NCBI GenBank assembly: GCA_002281855.1
Contig: NCHQ01000006.1
Span: forward strand, 124,001-188,000
Length of the DNA stretch: 64,000 nucleotides
Direction: 5' to 3'
Source: Rhodospirillales bacterium 24-66-33
GTDB taxonomy: Bacteria > Pseudomonadota > Alphaproteobacteria > Reyranellales > Reyranellaceae
Shown here piece by piece: positions 20,613-29,891 of the stretch. The notes under the pieces were generated by a model, which saw nothing but the letters and a program-made list of their open reading frames with translations, ran no database searches and had not been told where the DNA came from. Within the stretch, counting starts at the first letter, position 1; each line of letters opens with the position of its first letter. Position numbers and translations under genes: made by a program.

Positions 20613-21560
20613 ATGAAGATCCTGATCCTCGGCGCCGGCGCGATCGGCGGCTATGTCGGCGGACGCCTGCACCAGAGCGGCGCCGACGTGACGTTCCTCG
20701 TGCGCGCTGGTCGCAACGAGGCGCTGCAGCGCGACGGGCTTGTGATCAGGAGCACCAAGGGCGACATCACCCAGAAGGTGAAGACGGTTGTCAGCGGCGG
20801 CCCCAATGGATCCATAGGCGGCGGGCCGTACGACGTCATCCTTCTGACGTGCAAGGCCTATGACCTCGACTCGGCGATGGACGCCATTGCCCCGGCAGTC
20901 GGCGCCCACACGACGATCGTGCCGTTGCTGAACGGCATGCGCCATTTCGAGGCGCTCGACGCCCGCTTCGGTGCCGAGAAGGTGGTGGGCGGCCTGGCGA
21001 GGGTCGGCGTCGCCATGAACGGGGAGGGCCACATCCTGCACACCAGTCCCTTCGCCGTGATCTCGTTCGGCGAGCGCGACGGGAAGCCGGCGCGCGCGGC
21101 GCTGGTCGAGCTCGACGCTGCCATCAAGGCATCGGGCATCGATGGCGGCTTGAACGCCAATATCGTGCAGGATCTCTGGGACAAGTGGATCATGCTGTGC
21201 ACCTTGGCGGCGACCTGCTGCCTGATGCGCGGCTCGTCCGGCGACGTGCTGGAAGCCGACGAGGGCATGGCGATCGTGCTGGAGACGGTCGAGGAGGGCC
21301 GCAAGGTCGGGGCCGCCGCCGGGCACGATCCCGGCGAAAAGGGCCTCAAGACCATTCGCTCGTTCCTGACCGTGAAGGGCTCGAAGTTCACCGCCTCGAT
21401 GCTGCACGATCTCGAGAAGGGCGGGATGGTCGAGGCCGACCATATCGTCGGCGACATGATCGCCCGCGCCAAGAAGGCCGGCATCGCGACGCCCAACCTG
21501 CGCCTCGCCTACGCGCACCTGCAGGTCTATCTCGCGAAGCGTGCGCGCAAAGCGGCTTGA
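20613..21560 (+). CDS. 2-dehydropantoate 2-reductase family protein (second tandem paralogue)
   Basis: 315 residues, colinear with the preceding gene: same start 'MKILILGAGAIGGYVGGRL', 'ILLTCKAYDLDSAMDAIAP', 'VPLLNGMRHFEALDARFGAE' and 'LWDKWIMLCTLAATCC', ending in 'NLRLAYAHLQVYLAKR'. The two share stretches of near identity but differ in the loop after 'VKTVVSGG' (an insert 'PNGSIGG') and in the middle region. It is a tandem duplication that has diverged, perhaps toward a different 2-oxo acid. NADP binding and catalytic Lys/Asn appear intact. It lies in the same operon as the HAD nucleotidase and first paralogue. Confidence 0.85.
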   Translation: MKILILGAGAIGGYVGGRLHQSGADVTFLVRAGRNEALQRDGLVIRSTKGDITQKVKTVVSGGPNGSIGGGPYDVILLTCKAYDLDSAMDAIAPAVGAHTTIVPLLNGMRHFEALDARFGAEKVVGGLARVGVAMNGEGHILHTSPFAVISFGERDGKPARAALVELDAAIKASGIDGGLNANIVQDLWDKWIMLCTLAATCCLMRGSSGDVLEADEGMAIVLETVEEGRKVGAAAGHDPGEKGLKTIRSFLTVKGSKFTASMLHDLEKGGMVEADHIVGDMIARAKKAGIATPNLRLAYAHLQVYLAKRARKAA

Positions 21561-21755
21561 AAGGCGACACGGGAGGGGCTTAACTCCTCCTCATGAGCTT
21601 TTCGGGCCCCTTTTTGCGCGTCCCGCGACGGAACCATCCGATCGCGGAAGCGTAGTCCCCGAGCCGGCCATTGTGTCCCGGCATCGGGGCACGATCGCCT
21701 TTGCGCGATCACCGATTAAATCCCATTCGTCTCATCAAATGCAGGAGCATCCGCG

Positions 21756-22166
21756 ATGCCCGCCGTTGCACGTAATCGTTCCGTCCCCAACATCGTGGTC
21801 AGCGACGCCGACTGTGACCGTCTGACAGACCTCGCCACCGCGTCGCTGGAGCGGCTGCCCGAAGTGGCGGAAGAGCTGCTGTCGGAGATGGAGCGCGCCA
21901 AGGTGGTGAGCGAGGACAAGGTGCCGGCGGACGTCGTGCGCATGGGCTCGATCGTGACCTTCCGCTCCGATGCCGGCGCCGATGGCGAGCAGCACGAACT
22001 CACCGAGACGCTGGTCTATCCGGTCGACGAGGACAGCGACGCGCACAAACTGTCGGTGATGACGCCGGTCGGAGCAGCGCTGATCGGACTCGCGGTCGGT
22101 CAGTCGATTGCCTGGACGGCCCGCGATGGCCGCAAGCACCGGCTCACGGTGGTGAAGGTCGCCTGA
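21756..22166 (+). CDS. rnk: Nucleoside diphosphate kinase regulator (Rnk/GreA C-terminal-like)
   Basis: 136 residues. The second half 'VRMGSIVTFRSD' ... 'ETLVYPVDEDSDAHKLSVMT', 'PVGAALIGLAVGQSIAW' is the FKBP-like GreA/GreB C-terminal domain as found in Rnk. The N-terminal 60 residues ('VVSDADCDRLTDLATASLE') form the short Rnk coiled coil, which in E. coli Rnk binds RNA polymerase without GreA-like cleavage activity. CAGGAG lies ten bases before the ATG. It is free-standing between a ketopantoate-reductase gene and a convergent LysE gene. Confidence 0.88.
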   Translation: MPAVARNRSVPNIVVSDADCDRLTDLATASLERLPEVAEELLSEMERAKVVSEDKVPADVVRMGSIVTFRSDAGADGEQHELTETLVYPVDEDSDAHKLSVMTPVGAALIGLAVGQSIAWTARDGRKHRLTVVKVA

Positions 22167-22169
22167 CCC

Positions 22170-22787
22170 TCACGGCTTGAAGCGCAGCAGCGCGACGCCG
22201 AAGCCCACGAAGACGGCGCCGCTTGCGCGATTGAGCCAGCGGCGCCAGATCCCGTGCATCAGGCGGTCGGCGAGCTTGCGCCCCGTGAGCGCATAGACCG
22301 AATAGAAGAACAGCTCGACGCCCAGGAAGGTCGCGACCATCAGGGCGAACTGCGAACCCCAGGCGCGCGCGGGATCGATGAACTGCGGAAAGAACGCCGC
22401 CGCGAAGACCAGCAGCTTGGGATTGCTGATCCCCACCAGAAAGCCGCCGCGGAACAGAGCGACGCCCGACGTTCCGGTGGAAGGCGGTGGCGCATCCGCG
22501 GCGATGGGCTCGCGCCAGACCTGGATGCCGAGATAGACCAGATAGGCGGCGCCCGCGATTTTCAGCACGTCGAAGGCGCCGGGCAGCGCCAGCAGGAGCG
22601 CGCTGAGGCCGGCGACTGACCCTGTCAGCATCAGCACCAGCGCGGTGAGGCAGCCCGCCACGCCGATGAAGGCGGGTCCCAGCCCGAACCGGATGCTGCG
22701 CGTCGTCACATAGAGCACGTTCGGCCCCGGCGTGCAGGCGATCAGCACGACGGCGCCGAGATAGAGCCACCAGGTTTCGAGAGTCAT
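22170..22787 (-). CDS. LysE/RhtB family amino-acid exporter
   Basis: 205 residues from the ATG at 22787, preceded by GGAGGT; an extension to 22826 would enter the repeat array. Five or six hydrophobic segments are seen. 'ACTPGPNVLYVTTRSI' near the N-terminus is the LysE/RhtB signature, and 'GFLVGISNPKLLVFAAAFFPQFI' is the second conserved block. Family members export lysine, homoserine, threonine or similar compounds. It lies downstream of maeB, separated by five hairpins, and converges with rnk with a 3-bp gap. The substrate is unknown. Confidence 0.9.
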   Translation of the reverse strand: MTLETWWLYLGAVVLIACTPGPNVLYVTTRSIRFGLGPAFIGVAGCLTALVLMLTGSVAGLSALLLALPGAFDVLKIAGAAYLVYLGIQVWREPIAADAPPPSTGTSGVALFRGGFLVGISNPKLLVFAAAFFPQFIDPARAWGSQFALMVATFLGVELFFYSVYALTGRKLADRLMHGIWRRWLNRASGAVFVGFGVALLRFKP

Positions 22788-22817
22788 GGAGTGACCTCCG
22801 TGGCCTTTTCTTGCTGG

Positions 22818-22930
22818 CCTCCCCATTCAAATGGGGAGGTGACGGCGTGGCACGCCGTCGGAGGGGTCATGACCCCATCGCCCTCGTAAGACGAGGGCAC
22901 TTCCCCTTTGCGGACTCCGCAAAGGGGAAG
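22818..22930. repeat. Row of five consecutive hairpins
   Basis: Five separate inverted repeats lie end to end between maeB and the lysE gene: 22818-22839 (10-bp stem, CCTCCCCATT), 22841-22859 (8-bp stem, GACGGCGT), 22863-22876 (GGGGTCATGACCCC), 22880-22898 (8-bp stem, GCCCTCGT) and 22900-22930 (15-bp stem, one-base loop). All stems are perfect. On the minus strand they would sit in the RNA directly after the maeB stop, and could stop transcription or protect the 3' end before the exporter gene. Confidence 0.8.
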
Positions 22931-22943
22931 AGACTGAGTTGCC

Positions 22944-25244
22944 CTACCTCCGCGAGATCAGCGCTCCGTAGGCGGCCAGCGCCGCATGGTTCACGAGATC
23001 GCTGACGGTGGCGCCCATCTGGACGATCTGGACCGGCTTCGACAGGCCGTCGATCACCGGGCCGATCACCGTCACGCCGCCCAGCGACTGCATCAGGCGC
23101 GAGGAGATGTGGGCCGAGTGCAGTCCCGGCATGACCAGGATGTTGGCCGGGCCGGTGAGCCGCGTGAACGGATAGGTCGACTTCAGCAGTTCGTAGTCGA
23201 GCGCCATGTCGGCCTGCATCTCGCCGTCATACTCGAAGTCCACCTGCTCGGCGTCGAGCAGGCGGATCGCCTTGCGGATGCGGTCGATGCGCTCGATCTC
23301 GCGGCTGCCGAAGTTCGAGAAGGAGAGGAACGCGACCCGGGGCTCGTGGCCCATCATGCGCGCGTTCTTCACCATCTGCTTGGCGATGATGGCGAGCTGC
23401 TCGGGGCTCGGCGTCTCGTTGATCGAGGTGTCGGCGAGGAACACCGTGCCCTGGCGCGACACGACGATGGAATAGCCCATCGGCACCTTGCCGGTCTCGA
23501 TGTTGATCACCCGTTTCACGTCGGCAAAGCACTCGGGGAAGCGGCGCGTGATGCCGGTCACCATGCCGTCGGCATCGCCTGCCGCCACCATGCAGGCACC
23601 GAAGACGTTGCGGCCCTGGTTGACCATGCGCTGCACGTCGCGGTGCAGGTAGCCGTCGCGCTGCAGGCGCTTGTAGACGAGGTCGGTGTAAGGGGCGTTC
23701 CTCGTCGACAGGCGCGCATTGTGGATCTCGAGGCCGGTGTCGTCACTGATGCCGAGCGATTTCATCGTCTCGCGCACCTGCTCCTCGCGGCCGATCAGGA
23801 TCGGTGTGCCGTAGCCATTGTCGCGGAACATGAGGGCGGCGCGAATCGTGCGCTCCTCCTCGCCCTCGGCGAAGACGATGCGTTGCGGATTGGCCTTCAC
23901 CTGCTCGAACAGGCTCTGCAGGAAATGGCTGGTCGGATCGAGGCGGCCCGAGAGGCTGCGCTTGTATTCCGCCATGTCGGTGATCTGCTTCTGAGCGACG
24001 CCGGAATCCATGGCCGCCTTGGCGACGGCCGCAGAGACCTCGACGATCAGGCGCGGATCGAATGGCACCGGCACGATGTATTCCGGTCCGTAGCGCAGGC
24101 GGCGGCCGGAATAGGCGCGGTCGACCTCGTCGGGCACGTCCTCGCGGGCGAGCTTGGCCAGCGCCTCGGCGGCGGCGACCTTCATGGCCTCGTTGATCGT
24201 CGTGGCGCGCACGTCGAGCGCACCGCGGAAGATGTAGGGGAAGCCCAGCACGTTGTTGATCTGGTTGACGTAGTCGCTGCGGCCGGTGGCGACGATTGCG
24301 TCGCCGCGGGCCGCCCGCACGTCCTCCGGGGTGATCTCCGGATCCGGGTTGGCCATGGCGAAGATGATCGGCTTGGCGGCCATCGACTTCACCATTTCCT
24401 TGGTGACCGCGCCCTTGACCGAGAGGCCGAGAAACACATCGGCGCCCTCCATCGCCTCGGCCAGGGTGCGGGCCTTGGTGCGGACCGCATGGGCGCTCTT
24501 CCACTGGTTCATGCCCTCGGTGCGGCCCTGGTAGATGACGCCCTTGGTGTCGCACAGGATGGCGTTCTCGTGCGGCATGCCCATCGCCTTCACGAGCTCG
24601 ATGCAGGCGATCGACGCCGCGCCGGCACCGTTCACCACCATCTTGATGTCCTTGATGTCGCGGCCGGTGAGGTGCAGCGCGTTGATCAGGCCGGCCGCCG
24701 ACACGATCGCCGTGCCGTGCTGGTCGTCGTGGAAGATCGGGATATTCATCAGCTCGCGCAGGCGCTGCTCGATGATGAAGCACTCCGGCGCCTTGATGTC
24801 CTCGAGGTTGATGCCGCCGAAGGTCGGGCCGAGATAGCGCACGCAGTTCACGAACTGGTCGACGTCCTTGGTGTCGACTTCGAGGTCGATGCAGTCGACG
24901 TCGGCGAACCGCTTGAACAGGACGGCCTTGCCCTCCATGACCGGCTTGCCGGCCAGCGCCCCGATGTCGCCCAGGCCCAGCACCGCCGTGCCGTTGGAGA
25001 TCACGGCCACCAGATTGCCCTTGATCGTGTAATCGTAGGCGGTCGAGGGGTCCTTCTCGATCGCCAGGCAGGGGGCGGCCACGCCCGGTGAATAGGCCAG
25101 CGCCAGGTCGCGCTGGGTGACCAGCGGCTTGCTGGCGATGATCTCGATTTTCCCGGGCCGCCCCGTCCGATGCATGATCAGCGAGTCGCCGTCGAGATCG
25201 CCCATCTGGTTGCTGACCATTTCTTCCGAGCTCTTGCCCGTCAT
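22944..25244 (-). CDS. maeB: NADP-dependent malic enzyme (malic enzyme-phosphotransacetylase fusion)
   Basis: 766 residues from the ATG at 25244, with GGGAG nine bases upstream. It converts malate to pyruvate plus CO2 with NADP. The N-terminal malic domain includes '[19 protein letters not shown]', '[19 protein letters not shown]' and the catalytic 'DIDCIDLEV'-like block; the NADP site is '[19 protein letters not shown]'. From about residue 430 the C-terminal half is phosphate-acetyltransferase-like ('[17 protein letters not shown]', '[19 protein letters not shown]', '[18 protein letters not shown]'); in MaeB proteins it is regulatory, sensing acetyl-CoA, and is thought not to be catalytic. 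It diverges from mutS. Confidence 0.95.
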   Translation of the reverse strand: MTGKSSEEMVSNQMGDLDGDSLIMHRTGRPGKIEIIASKPLVTQRDLALAYSPGVAAPCLAIEKDPSTAYDYTIKGNLVAVISNGTAVLGLGDIGALAGKPVMEGKAVLFKRFADVDCIDLEVDTKDVDQFVNCVRYLGPTFGGINLEDIKAPECFIIEQRLRELMNIPIFHDDQHGTAIVSAAGLINALHLTGRDIKDIKMVVNGAGAASIACIELVKAMGMPHENAILCDTKGVIYQGRTEGMNQWKSAHAVRTKARTLAEAMEGADVFLGLSVKGAVTKEMVKSMAAKPIIFAMANPDPEITPEDVRAARGDAIVATGRSDYVNQINNVLGFPYIFRGALDVRATTINEAMKVAAAEALAKLAREDVPDEVDRAYSGRRLRYGPEYIVPVPFDPRLIVEVSAAVAKAAMDSGVAQKQITDMAEYKRSLSGRLDPTSHFLQSLFEQVKANPQRIVFAEGEEERTIRAALMFRDNGYGTPILIGREEQVRETMKSLGISDDTGLEIHNARLSTRNAPYTDLVYKRLQRDGYLHRDVQRMVNQGRNVFGACMVAAGDADGMVTGITRRFPECFADVKRVINIETGKVPMGYSIVVSRQGTVFLADTSINETPSPEQLAIIAKQMVKNARMMGHEPRVAFLSFSNFGSREIERIDRIRKAIRLLDAEQVDFEYDGEMQADMALDYELLKSTYPFTRLTGPANILVMPGLHSAHISSRLMQSLGGVTVIGPVIDGLSKPVQIVQMGATVSDLVNHAALAAYGALISRR

Positions 25245-25414
25245 CTGCTTTTTCTCTCCCATTTGAGCACGCATATTGGCGGTATTCCGCCGCGCGTGCC
25301 AGACACCCATCCCGCGCTGCAGCGCAACTTCCATGCCCAAATATCGTCCACCTGTCGTCCACATGGACCGCTGTGCGGCGTGTGCTAGACCGGACCTCTC
25401 CCGAGGAAGCATCA

Positions 25415-28084
25415 GTGCCAGACAGTTCAGCGATCCCCGCCGAGGCCACGCCGATGATGCGCCAGTATCTGGCGATCAAGGCCGCGCATCCGGACCATCT
25501 GGTGTTCTACCGGATGGGCGATTTCTACGAGCTGTTCTTCGACGACGCGGTGAAGGCCTCGGCGGCGCTCGACATCGCGCTGACCAAGCGCGGCCAGCAT
25601 CTCGGCCAGGACATCAAGATGTGCGGCGTGCCGGTGCACAGCCACGAGGCCTACCTGTCGCGCCTGATCCGCCAGAGCTTCAAGGTCGCGGTCTGCGAGC
25701 AGATCGAAGACCCGGCCGAAGCCAAGAAGCGCGGCGCGAAGTCTGTCGTCGAGCGCGCCGTGGTGCGGGTCATCACCCCGGGCACGCTGACCGAGGATTC
25801 GCTGCTCGATGCGCGCAGCCACAATTATCTCGCGGCCCTGTCCGAGGCGCAGGGCGACCTGGCGCTGGCCTGGCTCGATCTCTCGACCGCCGATTTCGCG
25901 ACCCAGCCGCTGCTGCCGGGGCAGCTTGCCGCCGCCCTGGCCCGGCTGGCACCGGGTGAATTGCTGATCCCGGATCGTCTGCTGGCGCGCGAGCCGCTGA
26001 AGACCGTGCTGGAGGAGTGGAATTCCGTCCTGACGCCGCTGCCGTCGGCCCGCTTCGACAGCGACAATGCCCGAAAGCGCCTGCTGCAGGCCTTCAACGT
26101 CGCGGCGCTGGAGAGTTTTGGTGATTTCTCGCGGGCCGAGGTCGCGGCCTGTGGCGCTCTGCTCGACTATGTCGAGCTGACCCAGGCCGGCAAGCGCCCG
26201 GCGCTGCTCCCGCCGCGCCGCGAGCGCGCCGACGGCACGATGGAGATCGACCCGGCGACGCGGCGCAATCTCGAACTGGTGAAGAGCCTCGACGGGCGCC
26301 GCGACGGCAGCCTGCTGGCCACCATCGATCGCACCCTCACCGGCCCCGGCGCACGCCTGCTGGCCGAGCGGATCGCCGCGCCTCTCACCGACCGCATCGA
26401 GATCGAGCGCCGGCTCGACCTGGTGCAGCTCTTCGTCGAGCGGCCGGCCGTGCGCGAGCGGGTGCGCGAGGCGCTACGGCGTACGCCCGACATCGAGCGC
26501 GCCCTGCAGCGCCTGTCGGTCGGCCGCGGCGGTCCCCGCGACCTCGCGGCCCTGCGCGATGGTCTGGACCTGGGCGAGGCGCTGGCCCGCTCGCTGCGCG
26601 CCGAGCCGGAGGCGTTGCTGCCGCCGCCGGCGCCGCTCGCGGAGATCGTCATGTGCTGCTCCGACCACGGCGCCACCGTGGCGGCGCTGGCCGAGGCGTT
26701 GGCCGACGAGCCGCCGCTCCTCGTGCGCGATGGCGGCTTCGTGCGGCCGGGCTACCGGCCCGAGCTCGATGAGCAGCGCACCCTGCGCAACGACAGCCGC
26801 AAGACGGTGGCCGGCCTCGAAGCCAAGTACCGGGCCGCGACCGGCGTGCCGTCGCTCAAGATCCGGCACAACAACATGATCGGCTACCATATCGAGGTGA
26901 CGGCCACGCACGCCGACAAGCTCGACCTGGCGGCGCTGGGCTTCACGCGGCGGCAGTCGATGTCGAACGCCACGCGCTTCAGCACGGCCGAGCTGGCCGA
27001 TCTCGAAACCCGCATCGGCCGCGCCGCCGACCAGGCGCTGGCGCTGGAGCTCACCGTCTTCGAGGAGCTGGTCGGCAAGGTCATGGCGGTGTCGGCGTCG
27101 ATCGCGGCGGCCGGCCGCGCGCTGGCCTCGCTCGACGTCTCCTCGGCGCTGGCCGAACTGGCCGCCAGCAGCAATTACGTGCGACCCGTCCTCGCCGACG
27201 ATCCGGCCTTCGCCATCGAGGGCGGCCGCCATCCCGTCGTCGAGGCCGCACTCGCGCGCCAGGGCGGCGCGGGCTTCGTGCCCAACGATTGCGCGCTGGG
27301 CACCGACCGCCGGCTGTGGCTGCTGACCGGCCCCAACATGGCCGGCAAATCGACCTTCCTGCGCCAGAACGCGCTGATCGCCGTGATGGCCCAGGCCGGC
27401 GCCTTCGTGCCGGCCAAGGCCGCGACCCTCGGCATCGTCGACCGCCTGTTCAGCCGGGTCGGCGCCGCCGACGACCTGGCGCGCGGCCGCTCGACCTTCA
27501 TGGTCGAGATGGTCGAGACCGCCGCGATCCTGAACCAGGCGACGGCGCGGAGCCTCGTCATCCTCGACGAGATCGGCCGCGGCACCGCGACCTTCGACGG
27601 CCTGTCGATCGCCTGGGCGACGCTCGAGCATCTGCACGACGTCAACAAATGCCGCGCGCTGTTCGCCACCCACTATCACGAGCTGGGCGCGCTCAGGGAA
27701 CGACTCGACGCGCTGGCGCCCTACACGATGCGCGTCAAGGAATGGCAGAACGAGGTCGTGTTCCTGCACGAGGTGGCGCCGGGCGCCGCCGACCGTTCCT
27801 ACGGCATTCACGTCGCCCAGCTTGCCGGCCTCCCGGCCGCCGTCGTCTCACGTGCCGAGGAAGTGCTGGCGGTGCTGGAGAAGGGCGAACAGTCCAGCGC
27901 CGTGACCCGCCTCGCCGACGACCTGCCCCTGTTCGCGGCCGCCCCCGCGCGTCCCGCGAGCGGCACGGCGAAGACGAAGGAGTCGGAAGTCGAGAAGGCC
28001 CTGGCCGAGATCAACCCCGACGAACTCTCCCCGCGTGAAGCGCTCGACGCCCTCTACGCGCTGCGCCAGCGGTTGGCGGAATAG
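25415..28084 (+). CDS. mutS: DNA mismatch repair protein MutS
   Basis: 889 residues from a GTG at 25415 with GAGGAAG six bases before it; a GTG at 25373 would add 14 residues without support. The mismatch-binding motif is '[15 protein letters not shown]' (Phe-x-Glu). The core and clamp domains follow, then the ATPase: Walker A '[19 protein letters not shown]', '[20 protein letters not shown]' (signature) and '[20 protein letters not shown]' (Walker B), '[13 protein letters not shown]'. The C-terminal tail ends '[17 protein letters not shown]', the dimer/tetramer helix. It is full length and intact, and it diverges from maeB. Confidence 0.97.
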   Translation: MPDSSAIPAEATPMMRQYLAIKAAHPDHLVFYRMGDFYELFFDDAVKASAALDIALTKRGQHLGQDIKMCGVPVHSHEAYLSRLIRQSFKVAVCEQIEDPAEAKKRGAKSVVERAVVRVITPGTLTEDSLLDARSHNYLAALSEAQGDLALAWLDLSTADFATQPLLPGQLAAALARLAPGELLIPDRLLAREPLKTVLEEWNSVLTPLPSARFDSDNARKRLLQAFNVAALESFGDFSRAEVAACGALLDYVELTQAGKRPALLPPRRERADGTMEIDPATRRNLELVKSLDGRRDGSLLATIDRTLTGPGARLLAERIAAPLTDRIEIERRLDLVQLFVERPAVRERVREALRRTPDIERALQRLSVGRGGPRDLAALRDGLDLGEALARSLRAEPEALLPPPAPLAEIVMCCSDHGATVAALAEALADEPPLLVRDGGFVRPGYRPELDEQRTLRNDSRKTVAGLEAKYRAATGVPSLKIRHNNMIGYHIEVTATHADKLDLAALGFTRRQSMSNATRFSTAELADLETRIGRAADQALALELTVFEELVGKVMAVSASIAAAGRALASLDVSSALAELAASSNYVRPVLADDPAFAIEGGRHPVVEAALARQGGAGFVPNDCALGTDRRLWLLTGPNMAGKSTFLRQNALIAVMAQAGAFVPAKAATLGIVDRLFSRVGAADDLARGRSTFMVEMVETAAILNQATARSLVILDEIGRGTATFDGLSIAWATLEHLHDVNKCRALFATHYHELGALRERLDALAPYTMRVKEWQNEVVFLHEVAPGAADRSYGIHVAQLAGLPAAVVSRAEEVLAVLEKGEQSSAVTRLADDLPLFAAAPARPASGTAKTKESEVEKALAEINPDELSPREALDALYALRQRLAE

Positions 28085-28102
28085 CTCGTCATTGCTCGAT
28101 GA

Positions 28103-28981
28103 TCATTCGCGTGCCGTGGAGTCCAACGTCCAAGGCTGCGGATAGGGTTCGGGCGCCCAGCCCGTCTTCAAGACGAACAGCCGGCTGACGGTGTGGGCGA
28201 GCATGTAAAGCGTCATTAGTTCGGTGACGCGAAGCAGCAGGGTAGAGGCAAAGAGGATGATCAGGCCTGCGAACCCCGATATGTGCGGTGGCAGGACGAG
28301 CGTCTCGAAGATGTTTAAGGCCCTCTCACTCACGAACAACAGGAACGTCAGGAACAAGGCAATCGCGATCATTTGGCGACGGGTGCCGGCAGCCTCATGA
28401 AACGCTTGCCCAGGCCCCCACGAAATACCCACCGCGCGCGCAGGCAGGAACAGCAGGAAGCCGCCGAAGAGCCCGGCAAGTGCGAGTTCCTTGATCCACC
28501 CGATGGGGACGTGAACGAGCCAGGTGATCGGCACGCCTTGTCTGAAGCCTTCCTGAGACGGCATCTGACTTCTGACGAATTCACCCCAGAGCGTGAAGGT
28601 GATGTTGGAGAGAAGCCACTGCAGCATCCAAAACGCGATGAATCCGCCGCTGACGAACGCGCGCCACGGGAATCGATCCTCTCCCAGGAGCGTGCGACGA
28701 CGCTGACTCCAATCGTCGTACAGCGCGTACTTGAACCACTGATAAAGAACGAGGGCGATTAGAAGGACATGAATACCTGACTGGACGAGCCGAAAGTCGA
28801 GGACCGGCTCAAGCCCTCCAAATAGTAGAGGCGAGATATGAGGCCCTGCGAAGGAGAGCGCTGTAAGAACAAGGCCGGCTGGTCCGGCAATCATCCAGAA
28901 TCGTCCCTGATGCGTGGCCCAGTGATCGAACGCTTCGCCGATCAGCCTGCCCGTCGACGGAATCGCGTCGCTCTCCTGCAT
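28103..28981 (-). CDS. Hypothetical multi-spanning membrane protein (paralogue A)
   Basis: 292 residues with about six hydrophobic segments; no family recognised with certainty. The opening 'GRLIGEAFDHWATHQGRFW' is a short amphipathic stretch before TM1, and the protein ends after a last TM with 'SRLFVLKTGWAPEPYP'. The gene at 29028-29804 encodes a shorter protein with the same plan and matching blocks (see there), so the two are tandem paralogues. It converges with mutS with an 18-bp gap. Base composition is lower in GC than its neighbours, which may mean weaker constraint or later arrival. Function is unknown. Confidence 0.7.
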   Translation of the reverse strand: MQESDAIPSTGRLIGEAFDHWATHQGRFWMIAGPAGLVLTALSFAGPHISPLLFGGLEPVLDFRLVQSGIHVLLIALVLYQWFKYALYDDWSQRRRTLLGEDRFPWRAFVSGGFIAFWMLQWLLSNITFTLWGEFVRSQMPSQEGFRQGVPITWLVHVPIGWIKELALAGLFGGFLLFLPARAVGISWGPGQAFHEAAGTRRQMIAIALFLTFLLFVSERALNIFETLVLPPHISGFAGLIILFASTLLLRVTELMTLYMLAHTVSRLFVLKTGWAPEPYPQPWTLDSTARE

Positions 28982-29027
28982 GCTCTCAACCTAAGTTCAC
29001 TTGGAGGTTGCGCCTCTCGCTATTCGG

Positions 29028-29804
29028 TCAAGCTTCGGGAAGAGGCGTCGGCTGCCAGCCGGTCTTCGCGATGAAAAGACGTGCGGTGCCATAGGCGACG
29101 AGATAGAGCGCAAACAAATCCAGCAATGCCGCGAGGACCTGGAAAGCAAGAGCAAGGAGAAGAAATCCTGGCGGCAGAAAAAGGGTGTTGAGGGATATCA
29201 GCAGAGGCCCAACCAGCGCAATCAGCGTGCCCGACATCGCCAGCACCATGAGCGAACCCCGAATGCCGCTGGCCTCCCGAAAGGCGTCGCCTAGGTTCCA
29301 TTCGAACCCGGCGATACCAGCGGGCAGGAACAACAAGCTTGGTGCGAAGATCAGCGTTGCAAGACACATAGCCAACCCCAGGGCGACCGCAGAGAGCAGG
29401 GCCGTCGAAGTTTCCATCCTGCCGCGAAAAATCTCCGGCGCCATGAGGAGGATCAGCAGCATTCCCGCAGCGAACACCACGAAGGCATAGGCGAAGCCAA
29501 ACCCCCAGAAACTCCAGCGGGGCTGCGCAAGGCGTCGCCCCTCCTTGCTCTTCCTCAAGGCCGGTTCGCGCTGCTTCCAGTCGGGAAACAGGGCCAGTTT
29601 CAGCCATTGGTCGAAGACGAAAATGTACAATCCCGCCACGACACCCGAGGAACCGCTCGGAATGACCATCTTCAGAACAACGATGCCGATCGCGCCGAGG
29701 CCGGCGAGTAGCCAGAAGGCGCGTTGATGGACTCGCCAGTGCTGGAATCCCTGTCGGATCAGTTGGCTGGCCGGCGGCATCGGCCGCGTTTCCGTCATGC
29801 TCAT
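29028..29804 (-). CDS. Hypothetical multi-spanning membrane protein (paralogue B)
   Basis: 258 residues, about six hydrophobic segments. Blocks shared with paralogue A in the same order: 'QLIRQGFQHWRVHQRAFW' (A: 'RLIGEAFDHWATHQGRFW'), 'DQWLKLALFPDWKQRE' (A: 'YQWFKYALYDDWSQRR'), 'LLFLPAGIAGFEWNLGDAF' (A: 'LLFLPARAVGISWGPGQAF') and 'ARLFIAKTGWQPTPLP' (A: 'SRLFVLKTGWAPEPYP'). It is upstream of A on the same strand with a 46-bp gap, so they are probably one operon and possibly a heterodimer. ATGs at 29804 and 29798 are both possible. Function is unknown. Confidence 0.7.
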   Translation of the reverse strand: MSMTETRPMPPASQLIRQGFQHWRVHQRAFWLLAGLGAIGIVVLKMVIPSGSSGVVAGLYIFVFDQWLKLALFPDWKQREPALRKSKEGRRLAQPRWSFWGFGFAYAFVVFAAGMLLILLMAPEIFRGRMETSTALLSAVALGLAMCLATLIFAPSLLFLPAGIAGFEWNLGDAFREASGIRGSLMVLAMSGTLIALVGPLLISLNTLFLPPGFLLLALAFQVLAALLDLFALYLVAYGTARLFIAKTGWQPTPLPEA

Positions 29805-29891
29805 GCCGGCCAGTTTGCTACGAGATGCACGTCTGAGTGAAGTGGTAAGTCAATCCTCGCGCTTGGGTGGCATCGCGTTGGCGCAGCTTCT

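Noticed and set aside
21561..21755. tRNA or small RNA between the reductase and rnk
   Set aside because: No cloverleaf or TPsiC-like sequence; only a small stem GATCGC/GCGATC near 21690, too weak to call.
22818..22930. Hairpin row as a CRISPR array
   Set aside because: The five stems differ in sequence and there are no equal-length spacers or cas genes.
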